Of a stretch of 64,000 nt of DNA, positions 35,048 through 46,600 are shown in pieces. Both the position numbers and the translations under genes were made by a program. The stretch is from Paramacrobiotus metropolitanus (taxonomy: Eukaryota; Tardigrada; Eutardigrada; Parachela; Macrobiotidae), in contig NW_026570277.1 in assembly GCF_019649055.1 (NCBI RefSeq), positions 806,001 through 870,000 of the forward strand, given 5' to 3'. The notes beneath the pieces are model-generated. The model searched no databases and had not been told where the DNA came from. It saw only the letters and a program-made list of their open reading frames with translations. How positions within the stretch are numbered: position 1 is the stretch's first letter; each line of letters starts with the position of its first letter.

Positions 35048-35887
35048 TCATTTTGACGGACGACGCGTACGAATACGGAGCTCTTGCTCCATTAACGCTG
35101 CTAAATCCGCGATTTTACGGGCGCGTGGCGACTGCTGATGCCATTCATCACAGGCACGGCTAATTTCTTCCACAGTTTGTGGCAAGTCCGCCTGATTAAC
35201 ACGCTGGCGCTTGACACGGTCTTCCTCGGCGTTCTTGGCCTCCTCGGCGTCCTTCTCACACTGGTTGACGGCCGATTTGCCGTATTGCTGCATGGTTTCC
35301 TTCAGCGTCTGGCGTTTGCTGTCCCAAGCGCTCAATACAGTAGGAGCGTGAATAGGCTCCAAACACACAGCCTCGTCAGTAACGATTTCGTTGACGGCTG
35401 ACTGCAGACGTTTCTGTTCTTCTGCCGCCTGCGCTGCCCATTCCCTCTATTTCTCCTGGAATGGCTTCCAGTCCGATGCTGGAATACCCGCAATCTTGAT
35501 TTCGGGCCACAGAGGTGGTGGCGTCGGCTGCCGTGGCACGGGTGCCTGTTTAACATGTAACTGTTGACGCAACAGGTGCTGATATTACAGCAGATCAGAA
35601 CTGGAACTGCTGAATACCTCTTCTTGCTGCTCTCCTTTCGCGGCTTTCTCCGCCTCTGCCCGCTGCTTCATCTTGCGCAGTACCTTCCTCCGCATCCGCT
35701 CCGAGAACTTTTTCCCGTCCGCCAGTGCGCGGTCAATATTGCGTCCACGCTCTTCCTCACGAGCCAACTCCGCGGCCTTCTCCTGCTCATGTTGTTGAGC
35801 ATATACATCAGGCTGCTCACGCGTAAGCAGTTCTAACTGCTCATATTTCAAAAGTCATCGAGCCTCGCTTTGCGCTTTACGCTCCAT
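35048..35887 (-). pseudogene. Cargo ORF b, coiled-coil protein with three in-frame stops
   Basis: A single register of 280 codons runs from the ATG at 35887 to the stop at 35048 without a frameshift but is interrupted by TGA (35857-35855), TAA (35587-35585) and TAG (35449-35447). The sequence is highly charged and helical (EQEKAAELAREEERGRNIDR, KMKQRAEAEKAAKGEQQEE, CEKDAEEAKNAEEDRVKRQ), like a coiled coil. Each stop could arise from CGA, CAA or CAG by one C-to-T change. Either the gene is decayed or the stops are read through; decay is more likely. Confidence 0.6.
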
Positions 35888-36312
35888 AGTGAACTTTAAA
35901 GATATATTTTAAACAAGAAATAACAGCCAAGTGGTAAGGCAACAAGTGGAAACTTGTAAATTTGTAAACTTGACAAATCATACGCGAACTCGTCCACACA
36001 GTACTACACAAACTCGCTAAAGCCCGTTTGTTTACATTTTATTAACTAACACGTCCGTACAGGGCGGTTGCGCTATGCACAGTTTTAACGCTGAATTTTG
36101 TACAAAAGCACCACTCCCCGTCCTTTCTTCCTATTTTAAGTCATCAAAATAATTCATTTCATTTCGAATGCAAATAATTCCAATTGAAAACAAAGCCAGA
36201 ATTCTAGAATGAAGAATCGACAGCAATAACCAATGATGCGATATCAACAATACTGAAACTGACACTCCGTAGTGCTATTTACGGTAATTCTCATTATCAA
36301 GCAACATTTCGC

Positions 36313-36861
36313 TCACGAATACAGGGGATCTTCCTCGTCTTCGACTTCTTTCTCCGAATCCAACTGTACTTCAGCTTCTGGGTCATTTGCTGTGTTCCAG
36401 CGAGTGACATGCGGAGCTGACAAATTGATCACAGCTGCCGGGTCCCATACTATGTGCATACCATGGGCTCGCAAATCATCCACAATTTGCCCAATTTCAT
36501 CTGCTTCAGGGTTTCCGAACAGAAAGTCCAACTGTCTTTTATACGAGGGGTGATCCACATCCAGGCGGTGCACATAGTAATTGAACATCTTCAAAGGGAT
36601 ACGGAATCCCTTATGAAAGAGTTTATCATCAAGATACAGCCTCGTATCCGCATGGAGGACTATGTAATGCTTGTGTAGTTCAAAAGGAATTCGGCTGAGC
36701 TTCTCTCCACGCGCGTAATTTGGAATTCCAGATGGGATTTCAAAAGGTTCTTCGTCAGTGCTGCTACCACTGTCGTACGGACTTAGCACCCGAAGCAGTA
36801 TATCTTCTGCGCCTTCCACATCAGAGGTACTCCCCGTAAAATCGCCATTATTATCTGCCAT
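36313..36861 (-). CDS. Cargo ORF a, unknown protein downstream of truncated pol
   Basis: 182 codons from the ATG at 36861 (MADNNGDF). An acidic N-terminus (SDVEGAEDILLRVLSPYD), an ordered middle (FELHKHYIVLHADTRLYLDD, FRIPLKMFNYYVHRLDVDH) and an acidic tail (EKEVEDEEDPLYS). No known family. First cargo gene after pol in element order. Confidence 0.55.
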   Translation of the reverse strand: MADNNGDFTGSTSDVEGAEDILLRVLSPYDSGSSTDEEPFEIPSGIPNYARGEKLSRIPFELHKHYIVLHADTRLYLDDKLFHKGFRIPLKMFNYYVHRLDVDHPSYKRQLDFLFGNPEADEIGQIVDDLRAHGMHIVWDPAAVINLSAPHVTRWNTANDPEAEVQLDSEKEVEDEEDPLYS

Positions 36862-37275
36862 TGTGCACAGAAAGCGCACAAGGCTTACAAAAATGCCGAG
36901 AGTAGCAAGCAATCACTAAGCTAAAAATTTGCCATAAAATTCGCACTAAGTCTTTAAAATTTAACGCTGTGTAGTGCCAAATAATTATAACCAAGACAGC
37001 CGCCACAAACTGGCGAACACGTGCTTCGCTGTCTGCGAAGTGAACAACTAAATATACGGAAACTGATGGCCGTTCAATGAGTCTTAAATAACGTACCAAA
37101 TTATTAAAGGAAGCTTCGCCTCACCAACCGGCGGCAAGCCTGCCGTGCGTTGATTTTGCACTGCAGCTGTTTGAAAACTAAGAACTTTATTTACAATTAA
37201 AATTACTGACTTTTAAAATTAACAACCACTCGAATTAACAATTAGCAGCCATGTCTTGGTGCTGGCTTCTGATTT
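36862..37275. other. Spacer after truncated pol
   Basis: About 410 bp between the end of the broken RT frame and cargo ORF a. No RNase H or integrase coding sequence is present here. Confidence 0.5.
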
Positions 37276-40200
37276 TCAGGTTGCGTTCTGTTTACATACA
37301 GCGCAGTTTGCCAAATGTTGGTTCATTAGGGTTAAGTCCATTGCGCGTTGGAATGCGGACGGCGCGTCCTTCATTCCAAACGGAAGTACGCGGTATTGGA
37401 ATGTGAATTCCTCGCCTACCATCGTCGTCTTGGACTGATCCTCTGGCTTTATTTTTATTTGCCAGAACCCACTCTTCAAACCAATTTTACTGAAGACGGT
37501 CGCCTTATCCAAGGCATTGAGAATATCGTCCACTCGGGGCAACGGATACGAACTACCAAGTAGGCGTTCATTCAGCTTACGAAAATCTACTGTTAACCGG
37601 CGAGAGCCATCTTTCTTTTTTACAATACAAATGGGACTTCCCCATGCTGAATTTGTAGGTTCAATGATACCATAACGTATCATTTCCGCCGTCTTGGCTT
37701 GCAACCATTTCCTATCTGCAAATGAAGTACGATACGGAGGTGTACGCACTGGAGCACTTGTACCAGTATTTACGGAATGCTCATAAATTGTACAACATCC
37801 GACTGGTCTCGCCTTCGTAGGTAAGACTGATTTCGCTTTATAAAAGATTCTTTTTAATTCTTCTTTGTCGGTACAAATCTCTCCTACTTTAATTTTGGAG
37901 AATGTCTCTTCCGTTTCTGCATCAGTACCCGATTCAGCTGCTAGCTCATTAACCGATTCTGCGATCTGCTGGCTCAGACATTCGCAAAATGCTGACTGCA
38001 CCGGAGCGCAATTTAAATCCCGACGTACATCACAAAATTCCGCGTGATAATTTTCCTTATACGCCGGCGTATCCATGCCGTACACTTCATCTGCCAACGC
38101 AATTTCTCCCAGGTTTGTGTCAGTATTAATTACTAACGGCTTATCCGACATATTCATTACACACACGCGGCAATTACCATGTTCATTTAGCGATACAACG
38201 CCGTCAAACAGTAATGCATTACTATTATTTTCAGGGATTTTCCCTTCATAAAAGTACGGCTGCTTCTGCATCTGATTCACCTGGAATTCATGCAATTTCT
38301 CATCAGGCAAGTTTGTTGTTGCCCTAATTACACCTTGCGAACGTGGCTGTATAATCATCGGCGCCGTGGAAAACAATTCCATTTCATAAAACTCAATTGG
38401 TGGAAATTCCGGTATCAGCTGGGATACATTCAGGTCAGCTGCATTTTGCACTGTACTGGAATTATTCTCATTGTAGAGAAAGTGTGATCCCTGCGCAGAA
38501 TGTGCCACTTTCAGTATTGTCGGATCATCCCTGATATCCTGCGATATTTTATTGCGCGGTCTTTCCTGAGACAGCGTCACCGGAACAGGAATGGTTGGCT
38601 GCTGAGCCGAAGCGATTGCCGCCACTTCAGATTGTACTTCCGCCTGTGCTTTCACTGCTTTTGATCGGGCTTTTAAAAGCCACTTCTTTGCCGACCCGGA
38701 CTTACGCTTCTTGCTCGGTACCGGACTGGCACACTCCTCCCAGTCCTCACTTACCACGGGCACTACCGGCGGAGAATTATTTCCTTCCCGTTTTATTTTA
38801 TGCAAAAGCAGGGCCTGCTCCGTGCGATCTATTGCGCGTAACAACTCATTATTAGCCGCTATTTGAGCTTCATTCGTAGCACGAAGTGCCTGGATTTGCC
38901 GCATAATCTCATGCTGCTCACCCACATCTACATCCCGGAACGTATCAAAGTCTGCACGCACTTGCCCTAATTTGGCCGGATCGAGAGAATATAATCGCGG
39001 TACGAGTGCCGACGACTGCGTACACAGTGCATTTTGCTTCTCCGCCTGTCTGTCTTCATAGGATACTGGACACGGACCAATGTCAATTGCTGGCATTCCG
39101 GCAGCAGGAACAAACGTACCATTTTCAAATTCACCTGCCGGGGCCGGACTATCCAAAGAAAATCTCACTCGCGGCTTCTTCGCGTCAGCAATACCTTCGG
39201 TATGCTTCGCTATGCGGAACTGGCGGGGTAAGTTAACAGTATTGCGACATTGCTCACAATTCTTTTCATATTCATCCACCTGGATGATTATATCTGGCCA
39301 GTAAAAGACTTTCATAAGGTACGGGTACAGTTTAATGTTTGATCCGTACGCCTGTTGATGTATCAAAATTTCATGGAAGCAAGCAATGAGCTTGTTTCGC
39401 CACTGATACGGTACAAAAATTTTAGGGCATTGACCACTACGATCAGGTACTCTACACAACAAACCTTCAAATGTAAACAACCGGTTAACTTCGAAACGCA
39501 GGAAGTTTGTGTCAGCCATTTCTGGTCTCTTTTGCAGCTTAAGCCACATTCTGCTATCAGCACAGCGCTGCTGCTCCGCTGCCCAAAATTCTGGTGAGCG
39601 GAAATCAAGTTCGGACGGGAAACGATCCCTATCCTGCGGTTTTTCCGGCGGCATCATCCACCGACGTAGGTCTGGATCACGCGACATACGCGCTGGAAAA
39701 GGAAACTCATGTACCTCATCGACGTTTCTGTGATCGGCTTTTTATGGTACAATATTAAGCGTTTTACCGCCGATACTCATACACTGTATGGATTTGTTAT
39801 TTGCATGGTTAATTCCTACAAACATGCGGGATGTTTCCGGATATTGCTGAAGCACTTCTTCCAGCGTCTGAATTTGATAGGTGGGTTTCGCTCCACCCCC
39901 ACGAACTTGACTACTTCCAGTTTTTGTTTTAATTATAGACGGCCGCACTTGTTCATTCGCCTGAAGGTTAGCTGGCACATCGCTACCACCCCCACGAACT
40001 TGACTGATGCCTGTCTGCGCTGGCGTAGGTACCGGATGCACATCTGCTTGCACCGTCAGTACTGTACCGCCAGAACTATTCTGAGCTGCGCCGCTACCCC
40101 CACGAACTGGACTAGGAATCGGCACCGAGCTGTCCGCCAACGCCGGATATACTCGCGGTGGACTATCTGGTTCCCGTAAATCTCGCGACAATTCCTCTGC

Positions 40201-42557
40201 GCGCTGTAGGTGCAGAATGCACACTTCCGGCCTTGCATTAGCCAATATCACGTGAGCTGATTCATAGGGCAAGAATTTCGTTTCTCGGGCGACGCCGATT
40301 CTCTCAGTCAGCATTAGCGCTGGGATCGACGGACCGGGCTTAACACCACGCGGAAGTAAAAGATCAAAGTCGTGATCCCGTATAATATCGGACATACGGT
40401 GAGTCAATCGCTTTAAGAATTTAGGAGCACCTGGCTTTCTTCCAGATAACCGCCACGTCATTGTGTTCATATCTAGAATGAACGGCTTTGTCGCGAAGAA
40501 GTCCATTCCCTGACAATATGATTGCGCTCGAACGTGGTGCTCACCAAAAGAGAATGTTCCCATGCCATACCGAACTCATGAATAGTTACCAAAACCGCCA
40601 TCGGCTCCACGGCCTGTCTTCCTTGATACGCGGTATGTACCACTCTGCCCTGTACGTGATCCGGGCAGCGAAAAATATTCAAATTTAACTGTTTTGCCAT
40701 TTTATGGGACATAACGGAGATACTTGATCCCGTATCAATCATAACTTTAACTTTTGAATAATTAACATCCATAATACAGTACCAAGCTTGTGCATCTAAC
40801 GTCGGCTTATGCATCACGCGATCCGAAATCGGGTACTGATCAATATTTACTACTTCCAGAGTATTACACTGGACTCTGGGAGCGTTCAACCCAGATGGCA
40901 GATCGATATCCATCATATTCACGCGGATGCCATTACACCTATCCAATATTTCACGGGATGGCTCGTACAATCGAGGGTACGCCAGCGGATTCACACAGTT
41001 TGCTGCTTTGTGCACTGCAAGACACCGGAAGCAGATTTCTTGCCCATCATTTGTTCTCCATTGCTCCCTGGCGATATTCTTTTCGTCAAAACCCAGCTGA
41101 TTCGGAGTACCTGGCGGCAGGGCAGGTAGTTGCGGTATTGGTTGCCTTACATTCGGCTGCGCAAAATTATTATTATTCGGATACTGTGGGCGGTAACCAC
41201 CACCATTATTATATCCACCCCGCTGGAAATTATTACCGCGAAAGTTCCCGCGATAATTATTATTATTATTAAAATTAGGCCTCCAATTTGCCTGATTACC
41301 AGCAGAATTATTCACACCGTTAAAACCATTATTATTTACAGGCATCTGCTGTCGAAAATTTTGATTTGGCTGCTGTATCTGTTGTATTGGCTGCACCGGA
41401 GGCATTTGTACTGGCGGAATACCGACATTCGAATTAACAGGAAACGGCATCTGCTGCTGAACTGGCACCGGTACCGGTGGCTGCACAGGAAACGTTTGCG
41501 CAAACTGCACGGGAATTATTTCCGGCATCTGTGTTTGCTGCTGATACACAGGTACAGGTATGTACTGTACTTGTTGCTGCGGTACGTTTAATATCGGCTG
41601 CTGCGCCGGGGCTGCAAGTTGCACTGGTACATTCTGCTGCAGCAGATTCCTGGACTGCGAATACTGACGGTTATATCCGCCTCGCGTATTCAAGTAATTA
41701 CCACGGCCTCCACGGCTCGAATAGTAATTCCCACGTTGTGACATGCCACCACGGCTGCTGCGATTATCACCACTAACCGAATTATTTCCTGTACTGCGCG
41801 GCTCCGGCGCAGGGTTTCTCTGGTCCCCTTCTTCCTTTTTACTGTACAGGATCTTTGCTAATCTCTCGCACTCTTGTAACCGGGTTTCCAATTCGGTGAA
41901 ATTCTTCGGCTTATTTTCGAACAATTTCGCATACCAATTCTTTTTGTTTGCTTGCAGGCCTTCCATGAGTGCCTCAACCTGCTCCTCATCTGACGACCTT
42001 AATTCATCAAACCACGGAAGGAAACTATCGAGGTATTCCCGTACTGTTTCACCATACTTAAATGTACGTGTATTCATTAACCTGCGGATGTCGCTCTTGG
42101 ACATCTCCGCATTATAATGTTTTTTAATTTCCGGCTTGAAAAAGTCTTCCCACGTTTCATCGGGATTATCCGCAATCAATTTAGAAAACCAACGGAAAGC
42201 TACTGTGCCCAACGCAGCCGCGACGCGACTGCACGTTGTGGCATCGCTCCAGCGATTCGCGATCTTACATTGATCCACGGTAAGGAGCCACCGGATAATG
42301 CGTTCGGGGTGACTCTCATCAAAGTTCTGCAACTTAATTCCGCTTTCATGTTTATCCTGGTTCTGGCTAGCCATTTTAACCAGTAACTGCGACATCGTTG
42401 CATTGTGTTTTACTTGTTCCTGCAGGCTTCGCTGCTGTCCCTGGCTATATTCATCCATCTGCGGATCACGCAGACCAATCGATCCAGTCGGACTATTCAT
42501 TCTCTGCTGATCATCACCTGGATGATTTTCATTCTGCGCCGAAGGATTCATTGCCTG
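37276..42557 (-). pseudogene. Giant element gag (3' part)-protease-partial RT, damaged
   Basis: In element order after the nested insertion: gag capsid-like region, a Gln/Asn/Pro-rich and RGG-type stretch, a CX2CX3HX4C knuckle (CFRCLAVHKAANC), protease active site DTGSS, a frameshift near 40520, three SxVRGG-encoding repeats, an in-frame TAA (39744-39742), an integrase-zinc-like block (VPYQWRNK, FHEILIHQ, YWPD, CEQC), then RT motifs up to PFGMKDAPSAFQRAMD. Sense ends at about 37320, and a stop follows at 37276. The RT catalytic FIDD motif, RNase H and integrase are deleted. It cannot make a working polymerase. It is clearly homologous to the intact 43687-51657 polyprotein, but diverged. Confidence 0.85.
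39896..40106 (-). repeat. Three internal copies of the giant element's PPT word
   Basis: On the minus strand AGTTCGTGGGGGT occurs three times, complementary to about 39896-39908, 39989-40001 and 40096-40108. The 3' PPT at 25158-25148 is GTTCGTGGGGG followed by T. In frame the copies encode VRGG. Confidence 0.75.
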
Positions 42558-42950
42558 TGACGGAATATGGTGTACGTAGCGGCTTAGTACAGTACGTTTT
42601 CCATCTGTACTCGTACTACGGCTATATTTTTGTACTTTCCAGCACTTTCTCTTTTGTTTGAGTTTATACTTTTGGCTTTTCTAACCGGATGCGCTTCGCG
42701 TCTATATCAGTCCGAGAGTTACAGTATTTTGGCATCAGTTGGTTCGCATTCGAAGTTTGGCAGTGTCGGAGTTTTTCTATTAAAAATACATCGTCGGAAT
42801 TCAGTGTTGTATTCTCGCTTCGCGTAGTTCGTAGCTTATGCATATTATTTAGCTATGCCACATTGAGATTATCAGCTCATTCTCTGTCGTTGAGTCAGGT
42901 CGGTAGGAAGATATTGCGATATTATTTCTATCGTACTCGTCTCTCCGTCA
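42558..42950 (+). repeat. 5' LTR of the young gypsy-type element
   Basis: Starts TGACGGAATATGG and ends CTCTCCGTCA; the ends form a 7-bp inverted repeat TGACGGA/TCCGTCA. 393 bp. Confidence 0.95.
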
Positions 42951-42968
42951 TGGCGCCCACCGGTGTTC
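42951..42968 (+). other. Primer-binding site of the young element
   Basis: TGGCGCCCACCGGTGTTC immediately follows the LTR. The first 12 bases are identical to the PBS of the giant element. The cognate tRNA is not assigned. Confidence 0.75.
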
Positions 42969-43034
42969 GAATCCTTACGAAGGCCTAGCTAAGTAAATAT
43001 GTGAGATTGTGCGAATATATATTTCCCAGGTGCT

Positions 43035-43211
43035 CAGTCCGGGTACTTCGGTACTGACTGGACGGATGTCCGGGCAGATCTCTGCCGTCTGGACGCCTTA
43101 CTAAAGTAGTCCGGGTACTGGCGACAGGTGGGTTGGTGGTGAGCCAATTCTGCCTGTGCCTGCGACCCACGACGAAAACCTAATTGTCCGGGAGCTTTGC
43201 TCTGTCTGGAC
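43035..43211 (+). other. Leader with three similar stem-loops (candidate packaging signal)
   Basis: Between PBS and Gag three hairpins occur: 43035-43060 (GTAC-TTCG-GTAC core inside CAGTC/GACTG), 43068-43094 (GTCC...GGAC closing GGCAGA/TCTGCC) and 43186-43211 (GTCC...GGAC closing GAGC/GCTC). Repeated GTCCGGG starts are shared. Gypsy-type and retroviral leaders often carry dimerisation or packaging hairpins here, so that role is inferred. Confidence 0.5.
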
Positions 43212-43686
43212 GCTGTGCAGTTTGTCCTGCCAGCTGATCGATGCAGGGTTAACCTGTAAATCGATCCTGAGCACAAAACTGGGTAAATTCTAACTAAAGT
43301 AGGGACTCAATTCTCCTGGCCAGAGATTGATGTTCCCGAATTATTCTTAGCCAGTGAACAGACGTGTTCCTGGAAATTCTGAAGCAGAAGTTGCGCAACG
43401 AAACTGCGAGTAGACAGAGTCGAAAGCAGTATTTCTTAAGCTGAAGTACGTATGCTGAGAGCAGTGCCGAAGCATACAAAGTGTGCACACAAATCTTGAG
43501 CGTAGCTAAAGCGTAGATAGCCAAGCAGTGCTTGAGCTATACAGAAAAATTCAGTGTTAACGAACACTGAGAACAAAGGGCGTAGCTGAAGTATCCGGGT
43601 GAAACAAAAGAAGTTTCTCGGATTTAAACAAAAGAAGTCAGTGGAACGAGCGCTGAACAAAGACGTGAAGTGAAAAGTGAAAAACC

Positions 43687-46600
43687 ATGGACATCTCGAA
43701 AAGCACGGCGTCGCAGCCGACTGGACAGAGCAAGCCTGCTACCAGGCAAACAGTGAAAGATGGTACAGCAGAACTGTTACCTAATAAATTCATCGTTCCG
43801 ATTGGCGTTAAAATTGAAGCATTTCTTAACGAACTGAATGTGGCAATTCCGAAATCAGGGATATGTGGCAAAGATTTCGTTATGTATGATAACGACGAAG
43901 CGAAAATGGGAAAGCCACCGACAGGTTGGCGAGTGTGGCTGGAGCATAGAGAGCTACCACAAAATATTACGAAACTCTTCACAGTTGAAGCGTACAAAGC
44001 TGCAATGCAGAAGTTTACTGCGCAAGTGCAAGCTGTTCAAACAGCAGCTGCAGATGCATACGAAAATGCGGGTGAAAGTGTGGAAAAGGTTGTGGGTCCC
44101 TTCGTATTTGCACAACATAATAAGGAGCAGGAAGTGGACAACACAACTGCAACCAGTACCGAAAAAGACATGAATATGAGTATTATTGATGACGATGTAC
44201 CAGCTGGTGGGGTTGAACCGCTGTCAGCAGAGCCGTTCTTTCAGCGTAGAACAGTGGCTCCGAGTCAGAGCGACGAACAGAATAAAACGATGGACGTGAT
44301 CCATCCGTTACATGCTGCAGTGAGGCAGTTTGCTCTTGATCAAGAACAGTTTGATAATACTGTTCTGGCATGGGAAGGCAGAATTGAAAATGAAAAAGAT
44401 TTCAACGAAATGAAAGAGATCGCTAAAGCCGGTTTAAATACCACTGAAGAGTTGCACATGAAGTTTGTAAAGGCTAACACGTGGTGTCATACATTAAGTG
44501 ATGACAACGATGCCTTGAAAGAGAACGTGAAAAAATGTAGCGAAGAAATTAATGATTTGAAAGAAAAAGTCAAAAAGCACGATGACGAGTGCAAAGAAAA
44601 TGTGAAAAAGTTGAACACCGACATTTTTGATTTACGTACTCTGAATGATAAACATAAAGACGAAGTTGATCGAGTACGTAATACAAACAAAAACTTGGAA
44701 AAGCAGTGTCACGATTCAATGGTTAATAGTGGCAAATTGCAGCGTGACCTTTTCAGTGCGCAGAAAGAAAGGGATGATCTGCGTGTAAAATTAAAAGCCG
44801 AAGAATCACGCGTTGATGTGGAACTGAAGAAAGAGCGTGAAGACCTGCAAGGTCAATGGATATGCATCGAAGACGAGTTCGATAAAGCCAAAGTGCGCAA
44901 GAAACAGCTGGCCGAGTGGGAGGCCAGGCTACAACAGTGGGAAAACAGTTTAAAATCTAACGGGAAAACTGTCAGTGGTCAGGCTGAATCCCGGGTACAT
45001 ACTAGTACCTTTGAACGGGAAGCGGCATTTGATGCAGCACCAAAGATGACTTCTGGTCAACAGTCACAGGCGGATGCAAGCCGTCGGGTTGAGTTCAGTG
45101 AAACCCACCGTAGTCACGATCAGGTACCGGTGCGCAATAATGATTACGGGTACGAAGACGATATGCGCAGAGCAGAAGACGCGCAGTGGGAAGATGCACA
45201 GTACGAAGATAACGAACAACCGCGTGTAAATACTCGTACCGACGAGTTAATTGAGCGCAGTATAGCGTTAATGGAAAAGTTTGAAAAAAGTGGTAAGGGT
45301 ACAAAAGAAAAAACTCACTACCCGCAGAACTACAAAGGTACACAAGAAAGTGGGAAAGTGGAAAAGTTCATCCTTGACTGTGAACGCTGTCAAGACTTAA
45401 ACGGTTGGGATGACAAACAGTTAATTGACAAGGGTTTGTCAAATTCATTGAAAGATGACGCGTACTTGTGGTACGCAGACCACAAGAAGAAAAACCCAGA
45501 TAAAGACTGGAAGTATTGGAAGGGAGTACTTTTAAGTCACTTCTCGTCAGAGAGTGATCCCGCAGAAATACGACAGGCAATGTATGCCCGCGTATTCACC
45601 GATGCACATACGGTAAATTCGTACGTGGATGGTTACCTTAACTGGTTTAACACGTTAGGTACAAGTGAAGAAGAGCGTGTGTCAATCCTTATTCAAGGAT
45701 TAAAACCGCACCGATGGCGCTGGTTTGAAAAGCTAACAGAATCAAAACCGAAAACAGTCGAAGAAGTATGTACTCAGTTAAAAACGTTCTACAGTCTAAA
45801 GTCGCAGCAGGTTGAGTACAATAACACCAAAAATCAAAATATTAATAACAACAATTACGGTAATAATAGCAACCGTGGACGCGGTGGATACCGCGGTAAT
45901 AATAATCGTGGCCGTGGTGGCCGAGGCGGATATGGCAATTACCGCCAAAACTCGTATGAACAGTCTGGAAATACGTACGACAAGGAAAGTGCAAAAACTG
46001 AAAATCAACAGAATAGCGGCCGACGGCCGTTTATGATTGGCAATGTTGAAATCGACCTAAATAAATGGAAAAATGATGCTGGTCAGTTGATTTGCTTTAA
46101 GTGCCACGAGCTGCACCCAGCAAAGTTTTGCACCTTTAAAGGCAAATTCAAAGAGGCGACACGTGAACCGCCCGCGGACGTGTTAGCCCGGCACAACAGT
46201 AGAAGAGCGGAAGCACGTGCAATGGAGGTTTGCAAACTTGGCAAAGATGTGCAAGTAAATGCATTATCTGTAGAGCGTATGCAACAACTATCACAGTTTC
46301 CAGATGCAGTGGAAAAAGGGTTTGAAATTGCATTACCGACTCTGGATGCACAGGCTGTCTACGTGTTGTTGCCTATGAATGACAGTGACGAAGTAAAAAC
46401 GTTGGTAGACACTGGTGCAAGTATCTCCATAATGCCACTGCGTATAGCAGAAAAGTTGAATGTGACTATCTTAAAATGCCCAGCGCATGTGTCAGATGTT
46501 ACTCTGAATACTGCAGCAAATGATGTTACCGACATTGATCCTTTGTGTGGTATTGTCCGAATCGAATTGTTCGGTATTTGCTACGAACATGCAGTATTGA

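Noticed and set aside
25723-36861. Bacterial-type operon or plasmid contamination for the cargo ORF block
   Set aside because: Long spacers, no ribosome-binding sites, an intron in the antisense gene, and LTR boundaries with a target duplication show a eukaryotic element.
41130-41591. 153-codon plus-strand ORF
   Set aside because: Ile/Leu/Arg-rich shadow of the Gln/Asn-rich gag of the giant element on the other strand.
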